Assembly: GCF_017316025.1 (NCBI RefSeq)
Contig: NZ_JAFLVT010000015.1
Span: forward strand, 1-64,000
DNA: 64,000 bases
Direction: 5' to 3'
DNA from: Candidatus Enterococcus myersii
GTDB lineage: Bacteria; Bacillota; Bacilli; Lactobacillales; Enterococcaceae
The notes beneath the pieces are model-generated. The model did not search any database and was not told the origin of the DNA. It saw only the letters and a list, made by a program, of their open reading frames with translations. Shown here piece by piece: positions 54,899 to 64,000 of this stretch. Position 1 is the first letter of the stretch, and each line of letters starts with the position of its first letter. The position numbers and the translations under genes are program-made.

Positions 54899-57178
54899 TT
54901 ATAAGACGATTTTATTAAAGGTTAAAGGATCGGCTGTATCAAAAAATGGCGATAGAACTTCCGGGCTTATCACCGTTAATTCATGCATTGCCCGCGTTGC
55001 AATCGTATAGAAAATTAAACGATCTTGTGGTGTTTTGAAACTTTCATCTACTTGCCAAGCATAGACGCGATCAAATTCTAATCCCTTTGCCAAATAGGCC
55101 GGAATAATCATAATACGACGTTTCATAAAGTCTTCTTCAGAGACAATTAATTGAATTTCTTTTTGTAAATCTTGATCTAGCGCATGATACAAGTTCACGC
55201 AGTCTTGACTAGTGCGGCAAATAATGGCGGTACGCCAGTATTTGGCTTTTGCTTCATTTGCTTTTAGATCATTTTTTAAATAAGTCAAACATTGCTGTTC
55301 ATTAAAGCCTGTAACAAGCGTCGGTAGATCACCTTTTCTGGCGGTCAACTCCACAGTATCATCTTCAGATAAAAACTGATTGGCAAAATCGGTAATTTCT
55401 TTGGTTGAACGATAACTAGTGGTTAGCTGATAACGGGTAACTACTTGATCTGAAAAAAGATCAGCTAAATTTCCCACAATTGTTTCATTACCAAAAACTT
55501 TTTGATTTAAATCACCACATAAAGTCAGATTAGCCTGCGGGTATAATTCTCGCAAAAGGGCTACTTGCGCAGGGGGAAAGTCTTGCATTTCGTCAATAAA
55601 AATAAAGCGTGCTTGTACAGGTAAGTCGACTGGGCGCAATCCTTTTAACAATAAAAAGAACAAAACTGCGTCTTCTTGTTTTAAAAGACGATTTTTTAAC
55701 AGCCTGCGCGTTTCTTCAATGCTTTTTTGCCACTGGGTTAGATCAACGTGGTGAGCTGATAAAACTTTCTTTGGAATACTTTGTAAAAAGTGGAGGTATT
55801 GCTTTGAAAAGTTAATAAATTGAAATCGATTGATGCTTTTTACCATGCTACGAAAATGGCGCTTAACAATTTGCTTTTTGATTTGATTCCGTAATTTTCG
55901 TTCATTTTCTTCAGAATCGGTTAAATTCGGATGGTCAGCAAAGTATTGTTGTAATTCTTCTTCTGCAGCATCTTTCACCCAGCTTTTTTTCGCTTCATCT
56001 TTTTGTAAACCGCCAACTTTTTTTAGCAGTTTTGTCTGTAAAAGTTGTGTTCGTTGATAAAGCGGTAAGTTAGGATTTGTTTCTTCGTACCAATTGCGCA
56101 TTTGTTTTGTAGAAATTAAAGTTTGCCCGTTAATTTTAAGATTGCGGAACAAAGGTCCTAATTGTGTAATTTTTTGAATGTAATTCTTACTTGCTTTAAC
56201 TAAGACCAAACTACTTTTAAGGCGTTCACTTTGTTTTTCATTACCAGTTAAAAAGACAGTTTCTTGTTCTGCTTCTTTTTCAATTGTAAAATTTGGTAAT
56301 AATTGATCCATAAAGGCACGAAATGTCCGCGTTGGAACTGTACTTTCTCCTAATGAAGGCAAAACCATAGAAATATAGTCAGAAAATAAGTGATTTGGTG
56401 AAAACAAGAGTACCTGTTCATCAGCTAACCATTTGCGATTGCGATATAATAAAAATGCAATTCGCTGTAAGAGTGCTGACGTTTTACCGCTACCAGCAAT
56501 TCCTTCAATTAACATTATCTTACTGGTGGTATCGCGAATAATTTTGTTTTGCGCTTTTTGAATGGTGGAGACAATATTTTTCATCTGAGAAGAAGAAGCT
56601 TCATCTAGAATTTCTAATAAAAACTCATCGTTGATTACTTCTGATGTGTCTACCATCGAAAGCATTTTACCCGCTTGAATTTTAAATTGCCGCTTAAGTA
56701 AAAGTTCTACTTCATAACGATCGTGGTCAGTTTCGTAAAAGGCAGGACCTAATTCACCTTCATAGTAAAGATTGGCAATTGGCGCGCGCCAATCAATGAC
56801 GATGGTTTCTTGGTTTTTATCCCGTAAAGAAGCGATTCCAAGATAAAGTGTTTCTTTGCCTTCTTTGCCCTCAGTAAAATCTATTCGAGCAAAGTAGGGA
56901 TTGTCTTTCATAGTAGCCAAAGTTTTTAAACGTTTTCCTTGGCTTTCGGCAGTGTGGTATTTTAATAATAGTTCTTGTTCATGTTGGCGATATTCAACCG
57001 CGGATTCGTAAAATGCTTCGTCTGAGCCACCACGAATTTGATGGTCGGCTACTTCTTTTAGTTCGGCTTGCATTTTGCCACTTAATTGTTGTTGTTGTTC
57101 TTTAATTAATTGTTGCTCGTTGTAAATAAGCGCAATTGTCCATTCGACATGTTGCTGCTCTTTGGCACGTTCATCCAT
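54899..57178 (-). CDS. helD: HelD-type superfamily 1 helicase (RNA polymerase-associated)
   Basis: The 759-residue protein resembles HelD, which releases stalled RNA polymerase. It has an N-terminal charged coiled region (about residues 1-75), Walker A in EGIAGSGKTSALLQRIAFLL, Walker B FIDEMQDFPPAQ, the SF1 motif TTSYRSTKEIT and the late motif YLAKGLEFDRVYAW. The ATG at 57178 has GGAGG upstream; the longer upstream frame overlaps the divergent adenylyltransferase gene and has no site. It was often annotated as UvrD-like; the HelD role is by family. Confidence 0.85.
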   Translation of the reverse strand: MDERAKEQQHVEWTIALIYNEQQLIKEQQQQLSGKMQAELKEVADHQIRGGSDEAFYESAVEYRQHEQELLLKYHTAESQGKRLKTLATMKDNPYFARIDFTEGKEGKETLYLGIASLRDKNQETIVIDWRAPIANLYYEGELGPAFYETDHDRYEVELLLKRQFKIQAGKMLSMVDTSEVINDEFLLEILDEASSSQMKNIVSTIQKAQNKIIRDTTSKIMLIEGIAGSGKTSALLQRIAFLLYRNRKWLADEQVLLFSPNHLFSDYISMVLPSLGESTVPTRTFRAFMDQLLPNFTIEKEAEQETVFLTGNEKQSERLKSSLVLVKASKNYIQKITQLGPLFRNLKINGQTLISTKQMRNWYEETNPNLPLYQRTQLLQTKLLKKVGGLQKDEAKKSWVKDAAEEELQQYFADHPNLTDSEENERKLRNQIKKQIVKRHFRSMVKSINRFQFINFSKQYLHFLQSIPKKVLSAHHVDLTQWQKSIEETRRLLKNRLLKQEDAVLFFLLLKGLRPVDLPVQARFIFIDEMQDFPPAQVALLRELYPQANLTLCGDLNQKVFGNETIVGNLADLFSDQVVTRYQLTTSYRSTKEITDFANQFLSEDDTVELTARKGDLPTLVTGFNEQQCLTYLKNDLKANEAKAKYWRTAIICRTSQDCVNLYHALDQDLQKEIQLIVSEEDFMKRRIMIIPAYLAKGLEFDRVYAWQVDESFKTPQDRLIFYTIATRAMHELTVISPEVLSPFFDTADPLTFNKIVL

Positions 57179-57296
57179 AAAACAAGCCTCCGTTTCGTAA
57201 AAGTGTGATAAAAAATCACGCCATAAAATTATAGCACAGTTTTCGGGTTGAAAAAAAGACTGGGCATTGGAAACTTTGAAAAGAAAGGATAAGAAA

Positions 57297-58151
57297 ATGC
57301 GTACTGAAAAAGAAATGTATGATTTGATTTTAAATATTGCCAAATCCCAACCACAAGTTAAAGCCGTAGCGTTGACTGGTTCCAGAGTAAATCCCAATGC
57401 TACAAAAGATAGCTTTCAAGATTATGATGTTGTTTATTTAGTTGATGAAAAAAAGACACTACTGCGTGATAGAAGTTGGTTAGAAAATTTTGGTAAAAGA
57501 TTGATTATGCAATGTCCTGAAGAAATGACCTTATTTCCTGCCACATTAGAGGCTTGTTTTACATTTTTAATGTTGTTTTTGGATGGGAATCGCATCGATT
57601 TAACTTTGTGTCCCATAAAAAATAAAGAGGAATGGTTAGCCCAGGAAAAAATCGTAAAAACGCTTTGGGATCCCACGCATCTTTTGCCTACATTTTCACA
57701 AAATAGTAAGACGCCTTATTTTGTAAAAAAACCTACTCAAGCAGAATTTTTAGATTGTTGTAACGAATTTTGGTGGGTATCTACTTATGTGGTGAAGGGA
57801 CTGTGGCGCCAAGAAAATCTTTATGCAATTGATCATCTCTATGGAACTTGTCAAAAGGAGTTACGCCGCTTACTCACTTGGCAAGTTGCCTTAAAGTACA
57901 ATGATAAAATTGATACCGGTAAAAATGATAAGTATTTACTACATTTTTTACAAGCGGATGTTTCTCAAAATTTAATGGGATTATTTGATTTTACTACGCT
58001 GGCAAAAACATGGGAGAGCCTTTTTGCAACGCAACAATTATTTCAACAAAATGCAATAAGCTATGCAGAGAAATGTGGCTTTTCATATGATTTACAAACT
58101 GCTGAAAATGTCTTAGATTACTGTAGACAATGGTATCCTGGTAATTTATAA
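57297..58151 (+). CDS. Aminoglycoside 6-adenylyltransferase family protein (ANT(6)-like)
   Basis: The 284-residue protein matches streptomycin adenylyltransferases: MRTEKEMYDLIL, the nucleotidyltransferase motif GSRVNPNATKDSFQDYDVVY, the third acidic residue in GNRIDLTLCP, and KKPTQAEFLDCCNEFWWVS. All acidic metal ligands are present, so activity is possible. It has native-looking base composition and no mobile neighbours, so it is more likely an intrinsic chromosomal member than an acquired one. Whether it gives streptomycin resistance is not shown by sequence. Confidence 0.82.
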   Translation: MRTEKEMYDLILNIAKSQPQVKAVALTGSRVNPNATKDSFQDYDVVYLVDEKKTLLRDRSWLENFGKRLIMQCPEEMTLFPATLEACFTFLMLFLDGNRIDLTLCPIKNKEEWLAQEKIVKTLWDPTHLLPTFSQNSKTPYFVKKPTQAEFLDCCNEFWWVSTYVVKGLWRQENLYAIDHLYGTCQKELRRLLTWQVALKYNDKIDTGKNDKYLLHFLQADVSQNLMGLFDFTTLAKTWESLFATQQLFQQNAISYAEKCGFSYDLQTAENVLDYCRQWYPGNL

Positions 58152-58261
58152 ATCTAATTGTAAATGATTATTTGTTTCAGTTAGCACTTTTTCATTTCTA
58201 TTTTAAGCTAAGAAAGCTATCCTTTAATTGAGGCTTACAGTAGTAAGTGGGAAGGTGGGGA

Positions 58262-60049
58262 ATGAAAATGAGTCATTTTAAAAAATTTTTCTTAACATTA
58301 GTAGTAGGTGCGTTTGCCCTCTTCTTTGAATTTATTTTAAAACAAGGGCAATGGGCTTATCTTTTAGTCACGATTGTAGGTGGCGTTATGGCCTTGACCA
58401 TGTTAATTGAAATGATTAAGACATTGCGCTCTGGTCGTTACGGAGTAGATATTTTAGCGATTACTGCGATTGTTGCAACATTAGCAGTTGGCGAATATTG
58501 GGCTAGCTTGATGATTTTGATTATGTTAACAGGTGGCGATAGTCTAGAAGATTACGCGAGTCGGCAAGCAGGACGGGAATTACAATCTTTATTAGACAAC
58601 TCGCCGCAAATCGCTCACCGTAAAATTGGTGAGCGCTTAGAAGATTTAACGTTAGATAAAGTGCAAGTCAACGATGTTTTAGTTGTAAAACCACATGAAA
58701 TCGTACCTGTTGACGGAGAGGCATTACAAGCTGGAAGTGTTGATGAATCTTCTTTAACAGGAGAATCCCGACTAGTTGATAAAAATATTGGGGATGAAAT
58801 TATGTCAGGTTCTGTGAATGGAGAAGGCACACTGCTCTATAAAGTAACCTCATTAGCAGAAGACTCCCAGTACCAGCAAATTGTCAAGCTGGTGAAAGAA
58901 TCTCAGGAAAAACCGGCTCATTTTGTCCGGATGGCAGATCGCTACGCAGTTCCGTTTACGGCGGTTGCCTATTTAATTGGAGGTATTGCTTGGTTTGTGA
59001 CCAAAGATCCGGTTCGTTTTGCAGAAGTCTTAGTTGTAGCTTCTCCTTGCCCGTTGATTTTAGCAGCGCCCGTTGCTTTAGTTGCTGGAATGAGTCGTTC
59101 CAGTCGTAATGGGATCGTAGTAAAAACGGGCACGACAGTTGAAAAGCTAGCCGCAGCCAAAACTATTGCCTTTGATAAAACTGGGACGATTACAAAAGGT
59201 CAATTAACTGTTGAAAAAATAAATCCAGTCGCTGGTTTTTCTGAAGATAAATTTTTGAGCTACTTGGCCAGTGCTGAACAAGAATCATTGCATATCCTGG
59301 CCCGTTCTCTTGTATCTTATGCGCAAAAACGTGTGCCACTAGTGCCGGTTACAAATTTGGAAGAGGTAGTCGGTTCTGGTGTAAAAGGTGAAATAAATGG
59401 GCAAGTAATTAAAATTGGGCGTGCTGATTTTGCGCATGGGGCTGTTCAAGCGGGGGACAAAACGATGATTTTTGCTTCTTTAGATGATCAATACATCGGT
59501 AGTGTAACTTTTACAGATGAAATAAGACCTGAAGCGCAAAAAACAATCGCGCAATTACGTTTTTTAGGTGTCGATAATGAAATTATGTTAACTGGAGATC
59601 GTAAAAAAATTGCAGAGTCGACTGCTACTGAAGTTGGCATTCAGGCAGTCTTTGCTGAGTGTTTACCACAAGATAAAATTAATGTCTTAAAAAATGTAGC
59701 AAAAACTGAGCGTCCATTAATTATGGTTGGCGATGGCATTAATGATGCGCCCGCCTTAGCGATTGCCGATGTTGGAATTGCGATGGGGGCGCATGGATCT
59801 TCTGCCGCTTCGGAGAGCGCAGACGCTGTTATTTTGAAAGATGATTTAAGCCGTGTTGCCACAGCAGTGGAGGTCGCACAAGATACGATGAAAATTGCGC
59901 GTCAGTCAGTTTTGATTGGTATTTTTATCTGTGTGGGTTTAATGCTGATTGCAAGCACTGGTGTAATCCCAGCGTTAATTGGGGCAATGTTACAAGAGGT
60001 TGTTGACACCGTTTCAATTTTGAGTGCTTTGCGGGCTAAAAATGATTGA
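58262..60049 (+). CDS. P1B-type heavy metal-transporting ATPase with atypical motifs
   Basis: A 595-residue P-type ATPase with the phosphorylation loop AFDKTGTITKGQL, the TGES loop and the hinge VGDGINDAPALAIADV. It lacks an N-terminal metal-binding domain. The transmembrane motif is SPCPL rather than CPC, the usual His-Pro pair is replaced (SLHILARSL), and the last helix has LQEVVDTVSILSALR instead of HEGGT. These resemble P1B-4-like or still less defined subgroups, so the metal (Co, Fe, Zn or other) is uncertain. GGTGGGGA precedes the ATG. Confidence 0.85.
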   Translation: MKMSHFKKFFLTLVVGAFALFFEFILKQGQWAYLLVTIVGGVMALTMLIEMIKTLRSGRYGVDILAITAIVATLAVGEYWASLMILIMLTGGDSLEDYASRQAGRELQSLLDNSPQIAHRKIGERLEDLTLDKVQVNDVLVVKPHEIVPVDGEALQAGSVDESSLTGESRLVDKNIGDEIMSGSVNGEGTLLYKVTSLAEDSQYQQIVKLVKESQEKPAHFVRMADRYAVPFTAVAYLIGGIAWFVTKDPVRFAEVLVVASPCPLILAAPVALVAGMSRSSRNGIVVKTGTTVEKLAAAKTIAFDKTGTITKGQLTVEKINPVAGFSEDKFLSYLASAEQESLHILARSLVSYAQKRVPLVPVTNLEEVVGSGVKGEINGQVIKIGRADFAHGAVQAGDKTMIFASLDDQYIGSVTFTDEIRPEAQKTIAQLRFLGVDNEIMLTGDRKKIAESTATEVGIQAVFAECLPQDKINVLKNVAKTERPLIMVGDGINDAPALAIADVGIAMGAHGSSAASESADAVILKDDLSRVATAVEVAQDTMKIARQSVLIGIFICVGLMLIASTGVIPALIGAMLQEVVDTVSILSALRAKND

Positions 60050-60306
60050 AAGCCAGTAAAGGATAAAGCACAATAAAAAATAATAAAACCTTTTGTGAAA
60101 GAATATGGAGTCGTCTTTTACAACTAGTTACAAGACGGATAAGAGGATAATATACGGCTAAGTCGCGCCTAAATAAAAAAGGTTGTCAACTTTTAAAATA
60201 TATCTCAAAAGCAATGCATTGTATCTAAACAATTCGGGTTTTATAGGAGACATTTCTTTTGGTTTATGGTTAAAATAAAGGTAATTAAAAAAAGGAAGTG
60301 AAAGAT

Positions 60307-60483
60307 ATGCCATTTGTTCACATCGAATTAGTTGAAGGCCGCAATAAAGAACAATTAGCTGCAATGATGAAAGACGTCACAGAAGCAGTCCATAAAAATA
60401 CAGGGGCCCCAAAAGAACACATCCACGTTATTATAAATGAAATGAAAAAAGGGACTTATGCCGTAAATGGTGAATTTAAGTAA
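60307..60483 (+). CDS. 4-oxalocrotonate tautomerase family protein
   Basis: The 58-residue protein starts [12 protein letters not shown]. After removal of methionine, proline 1 would be the catalytic base, as in the tautomerase family. The ATG at 60307 has GGAAGTGAAAG upstream and is the only start that exposes the proline. The substrate in lactic acid bacteria is unknown. The 250-base gap before it holds an imperfect CGTCTT/AAGACG hairpin but no gene. Confidence 0.82.
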   Translation: MPFVHIELVEGRNKEQLAAMMKDVTEAVHKNTGAPKEHIHVIINEMKKGTYAVNGEFK

Positions 60484-60534
60484 GTTCATTCTTGCATTTT
60501 TCAAAAAGAAGTGTTTAAATAAAAACAACTTATT

Positions 60535-60753
60535 AAAGCCAACTGACTTTGAGAGTCTGTAACAGAGAGGAAAACAATTGCTGAAAGTTTTCTAGCAGAA
60601 AACCAAATGATGACCACTTTATGAACTCCTGATTAATCTCAGGCGGAAAGCAACCGTTACCTGCTTTAAGAGAAGGAGACAATATTTGTCTTAAAATTAG
60701 GTGGAACCACGTTAATTACGTCCTAGTGCTATTGTAGCGCTAGGACTTTTTTT
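60535..60753 (+). promoter_or_regulatory. T-box riboswitch of thrS
   Basis: A tRNA-sensing leader. The conserved AGGTGGAACCACG (60699-60711) is the T-box sequence that pairs with the tRNA acceptor end. GATGACCACTT contains a threonine specifier ACC. The terminator GTCCTAGTGCT/AGCGCTAGGAC (60720-60746) with T tail closes it. Uncharged tRNA-Thr would favour the antiterminator and read-through into thrS. A promoter candidate TTGCAT with TTAAAT lies at 60492-60520. Confidence 0.93.
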
Positions 60754-60774
60754 ATTATTAAGGAGGAATTATTT

Positions 60775-62715
60775 ATGGCAATTACAATTACGTTTCCAGA
60801 TGGCGCGAAAAAAGAATTTGAAGCCGGTGTAACAACTAAAGATATCGCAGCTAGTATTTCCAATAGCTTGGCTAAAAAAGCGTTAGCTGGCAAAGTAAAC
60901 GGAGAATTAGTCGATTTGAGTCGTCCAATTGAAGCGGATGCTACCATAGCGATTATTACACCAGCTGATGAAGAAGCGCTACCTTTATTGCGCCACTCGA
61001 CTGCGCATTTGATGGCGCAAGCAGCTCGTCGCTTATTCCCAAATATTCACTTTGGTGTCGGCCCGGCAATTGAAAGTGGTTTTTACTACGATACAGATAA
61101 TGGTGATCACCCAATTACTGCGGAAGATCTACCGGCTATTGAAGCAGAAATGACGAAAATCGTTAAGGAAAATTTGCCAATTGAACGTTTAGTTTTATCT
61201 AAAGATGAAGCTTTAGCATTGTTTAAAGAAGATCCTTACAAAGTTGAATTAATCAGTGAATTACCAGCTGATGAAATTATTACTGCTTACCGTCAAGGAG
61301 AATTTGTCGATTTATGCCGTGGACCTCATATTCCGTCAACAGGTCGTATTCAAGTTTTCAAATTATTATCTGTAGCTGGTGCGTACTGGCGAGGAAATTC
61401 AGACAATCACATGATGCAACGTGTTTACGGAACAGCCTTTTTTGATAAGAAAGATTTAAAAGAGTTTATCAAACAAAGAGAAGAAGCCAAAGAACGTGAT
61501 CACCGTAAATTAGGTAAAGAATTAGATTTATTTATGGTTTCACCAGAAGTTGGCTCTGGCTTGCCATTCTGGTTACCAAAAGGTGCAACAATTCGTCGTA
61601 CCATCGAACGTTATATTGTTGATAAAGAAGTAAGTCTTGGCTACCAACATGTTTATACGCCAATCATGGCAGATGTTGAATTGTATAAAACTTCTGGACA
61701 CTGGGATCACTACCACGAAGATATGTTTCCGCCAATGGATATGGGGGATGGGGAAATGCTCGTTTTACGTCCAATGAATTGCCCACACCATATGATGGTT
61801 TACAAAAACGACATACACTCTTATCGTGAGTTACCAATTCGAATTGCTGAACTTGGTATGATGCATCGTTATGAAAAATCAGGTGCATTGTCAGGGCTAC
61901 AACGGGTTCGGGAGATGACATTAAATGACGGCCATACTTTTGTTCGTCCCGACCAAATTAAAGATGAATTTAAACGGACACTTGATTTGATGGTGAATGT
62001 CTATGCTGATTTCAATATTACTGACTATCGCTTCCGCTTGAGCTATCGTGACCCAAATAATACTGAAAAATATTTTGATGATGACGCAATGTGGGAAAAC
62101 GCACAGACAATGTTGAAAGCTGCGATGGATGAACTTGGTTTGGAATATTTTGAAGCAGAAGGGGAAGCAGCCTTTTATGGTCCAAAACTTGATGTTCAAG
62201 TTAAAACAGCCTTGGGGATGGAAGAAACACTGTCTACTATCCAATTAGACTTCTTATTACCAGAACGCTTTGACTTAACGTATGTGGGTGAAGATGGTGA
62301 AAATACACATCGTCCTGTTGTTATCCACCGAGGAATTGTTTCAACAATGGAACGCTTTGTCGCTTATTTAACAGAAGTTTACAAAGGAGCTTTTCCAACT
62401 TGGTTAGCACCGATCCAAGCGACAATTATTCCTGTTTCTGTTGAAGCACATTCAGATTACGCTTATGAAATCAAAGAACGTTTGCAAGAAAAAGGAATTC
62501 GTGTTGAAGTTGATGATCGCAATGAAAAAATGGGGTATAAAATTCGTGCTTCCCAAACACAAAAAATTCCATATCAATTAGTTGTTGGCGATAATGAAGT
62601 AAAAGATGCAACAGTAAATGTACGCCGTTATGGAAGTAAAGAGACTTCTGTTGAAGAGTTGAATATTTTTGTGGATGCGATTGCCGCTGAAGTGAATAAT
62701 TACAGCCGCGTATAA
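60775..62715 (+). CDS. thrS: Threonyl-tRNA synthetase
   Basis: The 646-residue enzyme has an N-terminal TGS domain (about residues 1-63), the editing-domain motif [16 protein letters not shown], and class II catalytic motifs. These include the zinc-site segment [30 protein letters not shown] and motif 3 [14 protein letters not shown]. The anticodon-binding domain spans about 545-640. AAGGAGG precedes the ATG, and the T-box leader controls expression. Confidence 0.96.
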   Translation: MAITITFPDGAKKEFEAGVTTKDIAASISNSLAKKALAGKVNGELVDLSRPIEADATIAIITPADEEALPLLRHSTAHLMAQAARRLFPNIHFGVGPAIESGFYYDTDNGDHPITAEDLPAIEAEMTKIVKENLPIERLVLSKDEALALFKEDPYKVELISELPADEIITAYRQGEFVDLCRGPHIPSTGRIQVFKLLSVAGAYWRGNSDNHMMQRVYGTAFFDKKDLKEFIKQREEAKERDHRKLGKELDLFMVSPEVGSGLPFWLPKGATIRRTIERYIVDKEVSLGYQHVYTPIMADVELYKTSGHWDHYHEDMFPPMDMGDGEMLVLRPMNCPHHMMVYKNDIHSYRELPIRIAELGMMHRYEKSGALSGLQRVREMTLNDGHTFVRPDQIKDEFKRTLDLMVNVYADFNITDYRFRLSYRDPNNTEKYFDDDAMWENAQTMLKAAMDELGLEYFEAEGEAAFYGPKLDVQVKTALGMEETLSTIQLDFLLPERFDLTYVGEDGENTHRPVVIHRGIVSTMERFVAYLTEVYKGAFPTWLAPIQATIIPVSVEAHSDYAYEIKERLQEKGIRVEVDDRNEKMGYKIRASQTQKIPYQLVVGDNEVKDATVNVRRYGSKETSVEELNIFVDAIAAEVNNYSRV

Positions 62716-62875
62716 TTTTTTTGAAGCTGACCTGCCTTTTTAAACATTTATATGATAAAGTAATTTGTGAAAGTTCTGAAGAATTTTCATACAGGAAAAT
62801 TATTTTTGAAATGTAAAAAAGTAAAAGGAGGCAGCTTCTTTTACATATTGAACTGGTTGAAAAGGGGAGTTTAAT

Positions 62876-63295
62876 GTGATACATCCTATTTTGCAAAGGC
62901 GCTCAGTTATTGCTGTGATTTTATTGACCTTAATTACAGGAGGAATTTATGGTATTTATTGGATTTATGTGACGACACGAGATTTGAATGAATTTACAGG
63001 TGATTACTGCATAAAACCTGGTTGGACATTATTGTTTGGTTTGCTTACGTGTGGCTTATATATGTTTTATTGGTGGTATAAAATCAATGATCTTGTGATG
63101 GCAGCACAAAAAAAAGCGCAGCGACCATTTCGCAGTGATAATAAGTTGCTTTTTATTGTTTTGCGTATTTTTGGACTTGCAGTTATCAATATGGCCATTG
63201 TGCAATCGGATTTAAACGATATTTATTATAATTTCACGCCTGCAAAAACACCAGCCAACCAGATAGAAGATGATGACGAATGGTCGGATTATTAG
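62876..63295 (+). CDS. DUF4234 family membrane protein
   Basis: The 139-residue protein has three to four hydrophobic helices and the DUF4234 pattern LITGGIYGIYWIYVTTRDLNEF with a repeated CGLYMFYWWYKIND motif. The function is unknown. The start is GTG after AAGGGGAG. It overlaps the next membrane protein gene by 16 bases, so both are one operon. Confidence 0.78.
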   Translation: MIHPILQRRSVIAVILLTLITGGIYGIYWIYVTTRDLNEFTGDYCIKPGWTLLFGLLTCGLYMFYWWYKINDLVMAAQKKAQRPFRSDNKLLFIVLRIFGLAVINMAIVQSDLNDIYYNFTPAKTPANQIEDDDEWSDY

Positions 63296-63627
63296 AATGT
63301 CCGTTACGAGCCATTACAGGGATGCCTTGCCCAATGTGTGGTATGACCCGTTCATTTATTCATTTAGCCCATGGGGATATTAGTGGTGCTTTTTCTTATC
63401 ATCCGCTTTTTTGGGTGATTATCTTATTAGTTCTTTTATATTTTATTAGTTTAAAAAAAGCGTGCGCGCAACAAGTTTTAAAAAACAAGTATTGGTGGCT
63501 TAGCATTGCCGGTCTGTTTATTTGTGTCTATTTCATCCGAATGATGACACTTTTTCCAGATAAAGCACCATTAGATTTCAATTTTAATGCTTTTTTACCA
63601 AAACTTTGGCAAATTTTCACTACTTAA
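63280..63627 (+). CDS. DUF2752 family membrane protein
   Basis: The 115-residue protein has the DUF2752 signature ECPLRAITGMPCPMCGMTRS, HPLFW and two or three membrane helices. The conserved cysteines CPMCGMTR suggest metal or redox chemistry, which has not been shown. It starts inside the end of the DUF4234 gene. There is no terminator before the rimP promoter. Confidence 0.82.
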   Translation: MVGLLECPLRAITGMPCPMCGMTRSFIHLAHGDISGAFSYHPLFWVIILLVLLYFISLKKACAQQVLKNKYWWLSIAGLFICVYFIRMMTLFPDKAPLDFNFNAFLPKLWQIFTT

Positions 63628-63649
63628 ATAACGTCATTTCTGCTTTCAG

Positions 63650-63732
63650 TTGTGATTTTCAAAAAATTGTGTTACAATGTGTAACGGTAATGATACTTAG
63701 TGGAGTGAGGGATTTTTTCCCTCACTCTTTTT
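63650..63732 (+). promoter_or_regulatory. rimP promoter and leader hairpin
   Basis: TTGTGA (63650-63655) and TACAAT (63673-63678) are 17 bases apart. About 20 bases past the likely start lies GAGTGAGGGA/TCCCTCACTC (63703-63727), followed by five T residues: a full intrinsic terminator inside the leader. The rimP-nusA operon could be attenuated here. Confidence 0.7.
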
Positions 63733-63766
63733 AATGAAAAGAATTGGTCCAAGGAGGCGATGATTG

Positions 63767-64000
63767 TTGAGTACAGTTGTAGAGACAGTAACTGGTTTGG
63801 TTCAGCCGATTTTAGATGAACAAAATTTTGAATTAGTAGAAGTCGAGTTTGTTAAAGAAGGCAAAAGCTGGTTTTTGCGCGTATTCATCGACAAAGAAGG
63901 CGGCATTGATATTGAAGAGTGCGCTTATGTAAGTGAGAAATTAAGTGAAAAGTTGGATAGTTTGGATCCCGATCCGATTCCCCAAGCTTACTTTTTAGAG
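63767..64000 (+). CDS. rimP: Ribosome maturation factor RimP (cut by the window end)
   Basis: The first 78 residues of RimP, a factor for 30S subunit maturation, are present: [20 protein letters not shown], then [20 protein letters not shown]. The start is TTG, with AAGGAGG nine bases upstream; a second TTG one codon earlier is also possible. The gene continues past the window; in related genomes it heads the nusA-infB operon. Confidence 0.93.
   Translation, partial: MSTVVETVTGLVQPILDEQNFELVEVEFVKEGKSWFLRVFIDKEGGIDIEECAYVSEKLSEKLDSLDPDPIPQAYFLE

Noticed and set aside
57179-57397. A 73-residue N-terminal extension of the HelD-type helicase
   Set aside because: It overlaps the divergent adenylyltransferase gene and lacks a ribosome site, whereas GGAGG precedes the ATG at 57178.

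Overview
The window looks like a chromosomal stretch of a low-GC Gram-positive bacterium of the Lactobacillales, most likely Enterococcaceae. The evidence is the AT-rich sequence, strong AGGAGG-type ribosome binding sites, a divergent clpE / ptsH-ptsI arrangement, a complete fabT-led fatty acid operon, a YkuJ and a DUF1827 protein, and an E. hirae NapA-like antiporter. No database search was possible, so the species is not named.

Layout. Bases 1-12,600 carry housekeeping genes: an rRNA methyltransferase, recX-mutY, ntdP, a cell-wall amidase, a GNAT acetyltransferase, two membrane proteins, prfC, a Mga-like regulator and a DUF1827 gene. At 12,800-17,550 lie clpE, behind a CtsR-type operator, and the phosphotransferase genes ptsH-ptsI. 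At 17,660-21,070 are an MgtC-like protein, a GT4 glycosyltransferase, a beta-hydroxyacid dehydrogenase and ykuJ. At 21,285-31,413 is the type II fatty acid synthesis cluster fabT-fabH-acpP-fabD-fabG-fabF-accB-fabZ-accC-accD-accA. It has no fabK, and a long perfect hairpin sits in the acpP-fabD gap. A flavoprotein of the FabK/nitronate monooxygenase superfamily is divergent from fabT and has its own FabT-like operator. A NUDIX gene, a polar amino acid ABC transporter, two small genes and a phosphotransferase pseudogene follow.

The accessory part is a 7.1-kb integrative mobilizable element (36,331-43,496) in the 3' end of tRNA-Gly(CCC), bounded by perfect 50-bp direct repeats. It has a tyrosine integrase, a Cro/CI-type regulator, an excisionase-like protein, a MobT/Rep_trans relaxase with a GC-rich candidate oriT, a small conserved protein, a truncated Rgg regulator and a NapA-type Na+/H+ antiporter as cargo. 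Fossils of a second, related element lie inside it.

To the right, 43,700-48,087 is the yqeG-yqeH-yhbY-nadD-yqeK-rsfS-methyltransferase operon for ribosome assembly and NAD synthesis. The rsfS reading frame can only start at an ATA codon. Then come tmcAL, yebC, three small membrane protein genes, an orphan glycerol kinase lacking the regulatory histidine, an unknown gene, a HelD-type helicase, an ANT(6)-type adenylyltransferase, a P1B-type metal ATPase, a 4-oxalocrotonate tautomerase, T-box-controlled thrS, two small membrane proteins, and the start of rimP, which is cut by the window end.

No CRISPR array, rRNA gene, intact insertion sequence or recognisable multi-gene defence system was seen. 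The most noteworthy points are the mobilizable element with its fossil partner, the fabK-less operon with a FabT-controlled flavoprotein next door, the ATA start of rsfS, and the histidine-less glycerol kinase.
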